From assembly GCF_934754915.1 (NCBI RefSeq), contig NZ_CAKVKB010000165.1, positions 1-6,261 of the forward strand: a stretch of DNA of 6,261 nucleotides. Reading direction: 5' to 3'. This document shows, piece by piece, positions 5,523 to 6,261 of the stretch (position 1 is its first letter; the number at the start of each line of letters is the position of its first letter). Position numbers and translations under genes: made by a program. Origin of the DNA: an uncultured Clostridium sp. (lineage in GTDB: Bacteria > Bacillota > Clostridia > Clostridiales > Clostridiaceae). The notes under the pieces are model-generated. The model made no database searches and had not been told where the DNA came from. It saw nothing but the letters and a program-made list of their open reading frames with translations.

Positions 5523-5528
5523 AAAGGA
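5523..5528 (+). promoter_or_regulatory. Ribosome binding site of the PilB gene
   Basis: AAAGGA lies 9 nt before the ATG at 5538, within the 27-nt gap after the minor prepilin gene, and supports that start codon. Confidence 0.7.
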
Positions 5529-5537
5529 TAATTTGTT

Positions 5538-6261
5538 ATGGAAATTAAAAGAAAACAACCATTAGGAATAGAATTAGTAAGAAGAGGCGTAGTTAGTGGA
5601 GATGCAATCGAAAGGGCTCTTCAGTATCAAACTGAACATCCAAATAAAAGACTAGGTGATATTTTATATATATTAAAGACTGCAGAACCAAATAGACTTG
5701 CTATGGAGATTGGGGATATTATAGGTGTTAAAGGAGTTTATTTAACTGATGAAAAAATAAAAATAGAACCAACAGAATATTTACCATTAGATATGATGAA
5801 AAACTATAAAGCAGTTCCATTTGATATAGAATCTGGAAAAATAAAAATAGCTTTTGCAGATGTTACTAATAATAAAGATAATATAAAAAGTGTTAAAATG
5901 TTAGTTTTAAATAAAGGTTTGGTAATGGAACCATACATGGCATTTGAGACTAATATTGATGAATATTTTAAAAGATTTGAAGAAGTATCAACAACAGCAA
6001 TGGAGAACCTAGAAGAAACGGCATCTGTAACAGATTTAGTTGATAGTATAATAAGACTTGCAATTGAAAAAAGAGCTTCAGATATTCATATAGAGCCTCA
6101 GATTGATTCTGTAAGAGTACGTTTCAGAATAGATGGACAATTGTTTGTTATGGCAAATATCGGTAAGGAAAAACAAGCACAAATAATAGGAAGATTAAAA
6201 GCAATATCAAATATGCATCAAGAAAAGCAAGAATCACAAGATGGAAGAATTTTATTATATA
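5538..6261 (+). CDS. pilB: PilB/GspE-type pilus assembly ATPase, 5' part only
   Basis: The frame is open to the window edge and gives 241 residues of a protein usually about 550-570 long. Residues 8-70 fit an MshEN-type N-terminal domain: LGIELVRRGVVSGDAIERAL, then RLGDIL. Residues 80-110 (YLPLDMMKNYKAVPFDIESG and after) complete the N-terminal region. The ATPase N-domain starts near 160 with the family signature VDSIIRLAIEKRASDIHIEP (168-187), then VRVRFRIDGQL (192-202) and IIGRLKAISNM (216-226) with QDGRI (234-238). The Walker A, Asp box, Walker B and Cys motif would lie beyond the edge. The enzyme hydrolyses ATP on the cytoplasmic side to drive pilin extraction and polymerisation through PilC. 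A PilT retraction ATPase is shorter and lacks this N-terminal domain, so extension ATPase is the better call. Confidence 0.95.
   Translation, partial: MEIKRKQPLGIELVRRGVVSGDAIERALQYQTEHPNKRLGDILYILKTAEPNRLAMEIGDIIGVKGVYLTDEKIKIEPTEYLPLDMMKNYKAVPFDIESGKIKIAFADVTNNKDNIKSVKMLVLNKGLVMEPYMAFETNIDEYFKRFEEVSTTAMENLEETASVTDLVDSIIRLAIEKRASDIHIEPQIDSVRVRFRIDGQLFVMANIGKEKQAQIIGRLKAISNMHQEKQESQDGRILLY

Overview
The window reads as the first part of a type IV pilus (T4P) assembly operon from a low-G+C, Gram-positive bacterium, most likely an anaerobic gut-type Clostridia. The main grounds are the very A+T-rich sequence, A/T-ending codons, strong AAGGAGG-type ribosome binding sites, TGA used as a stop with TGG for Trp, and a pilin leader (KGITLIALVVTIIVLLILAG) of a style I associate with clostridial pilins. 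No secretin gene is visible, which fits a single-membrane cell, although the operon runs past the window edge. All eight genes are on the + strand.

Layout. Positions 1-222 are non-coding. They hold a probable terminator of an upstream gene at the left edge, a short GC-rich palindrome, an array of TATTACAT repeats spaced 11 bp apart, and a plausible sigma-A promoter. Then come a PilM-PilN fusion (223-1884), a PilO-like protein with a long Thr/Asn/Ser tail (1881-2687), and a small membrane protein with a PilP-like NPF motif (2698-3129). The probable major pilin follows (3217-3639), set between an upstream stem-loop and a strong downstream terminator-like hairpin. After it come a prepilin peptidase (3724-4539), a PilV-like minor pilin (4550-5035), a second minor pilin that probably starts with TTG (5055-5510), and the 5' part of the PilB/GspE assembly ATPase (5538 to the window end).

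How they work together. The PilMN, PilO and PilP-like proteins would form the alignment complex that links the cytoplasmic ATPase to the membrane and cell wall. The peptidase would trim the three prepilins at their Gly-ending leaders. The two minor pilins would prime the pilus and the 3217-3639 protein would form its shaft, driven by PilB. The platform protein PilC and any PilT are not seen and probably lie downstream.

Main points of interest. None of the three prepilins has the usual Glu at +5 (they have Ala, Asp and Ser), and the peptidase in the same operon lacks the usual GxGD motif. PilM and PilN are fused as in GspL, and the actin-like part has lost its nucleotide-binding residues. The pilin gene sits between two RNA hairpins. 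A phased repeat array lies just upstream of the operon promoter. I regard this as a divergent clostridial T4P system rather than a wholly new class of system.
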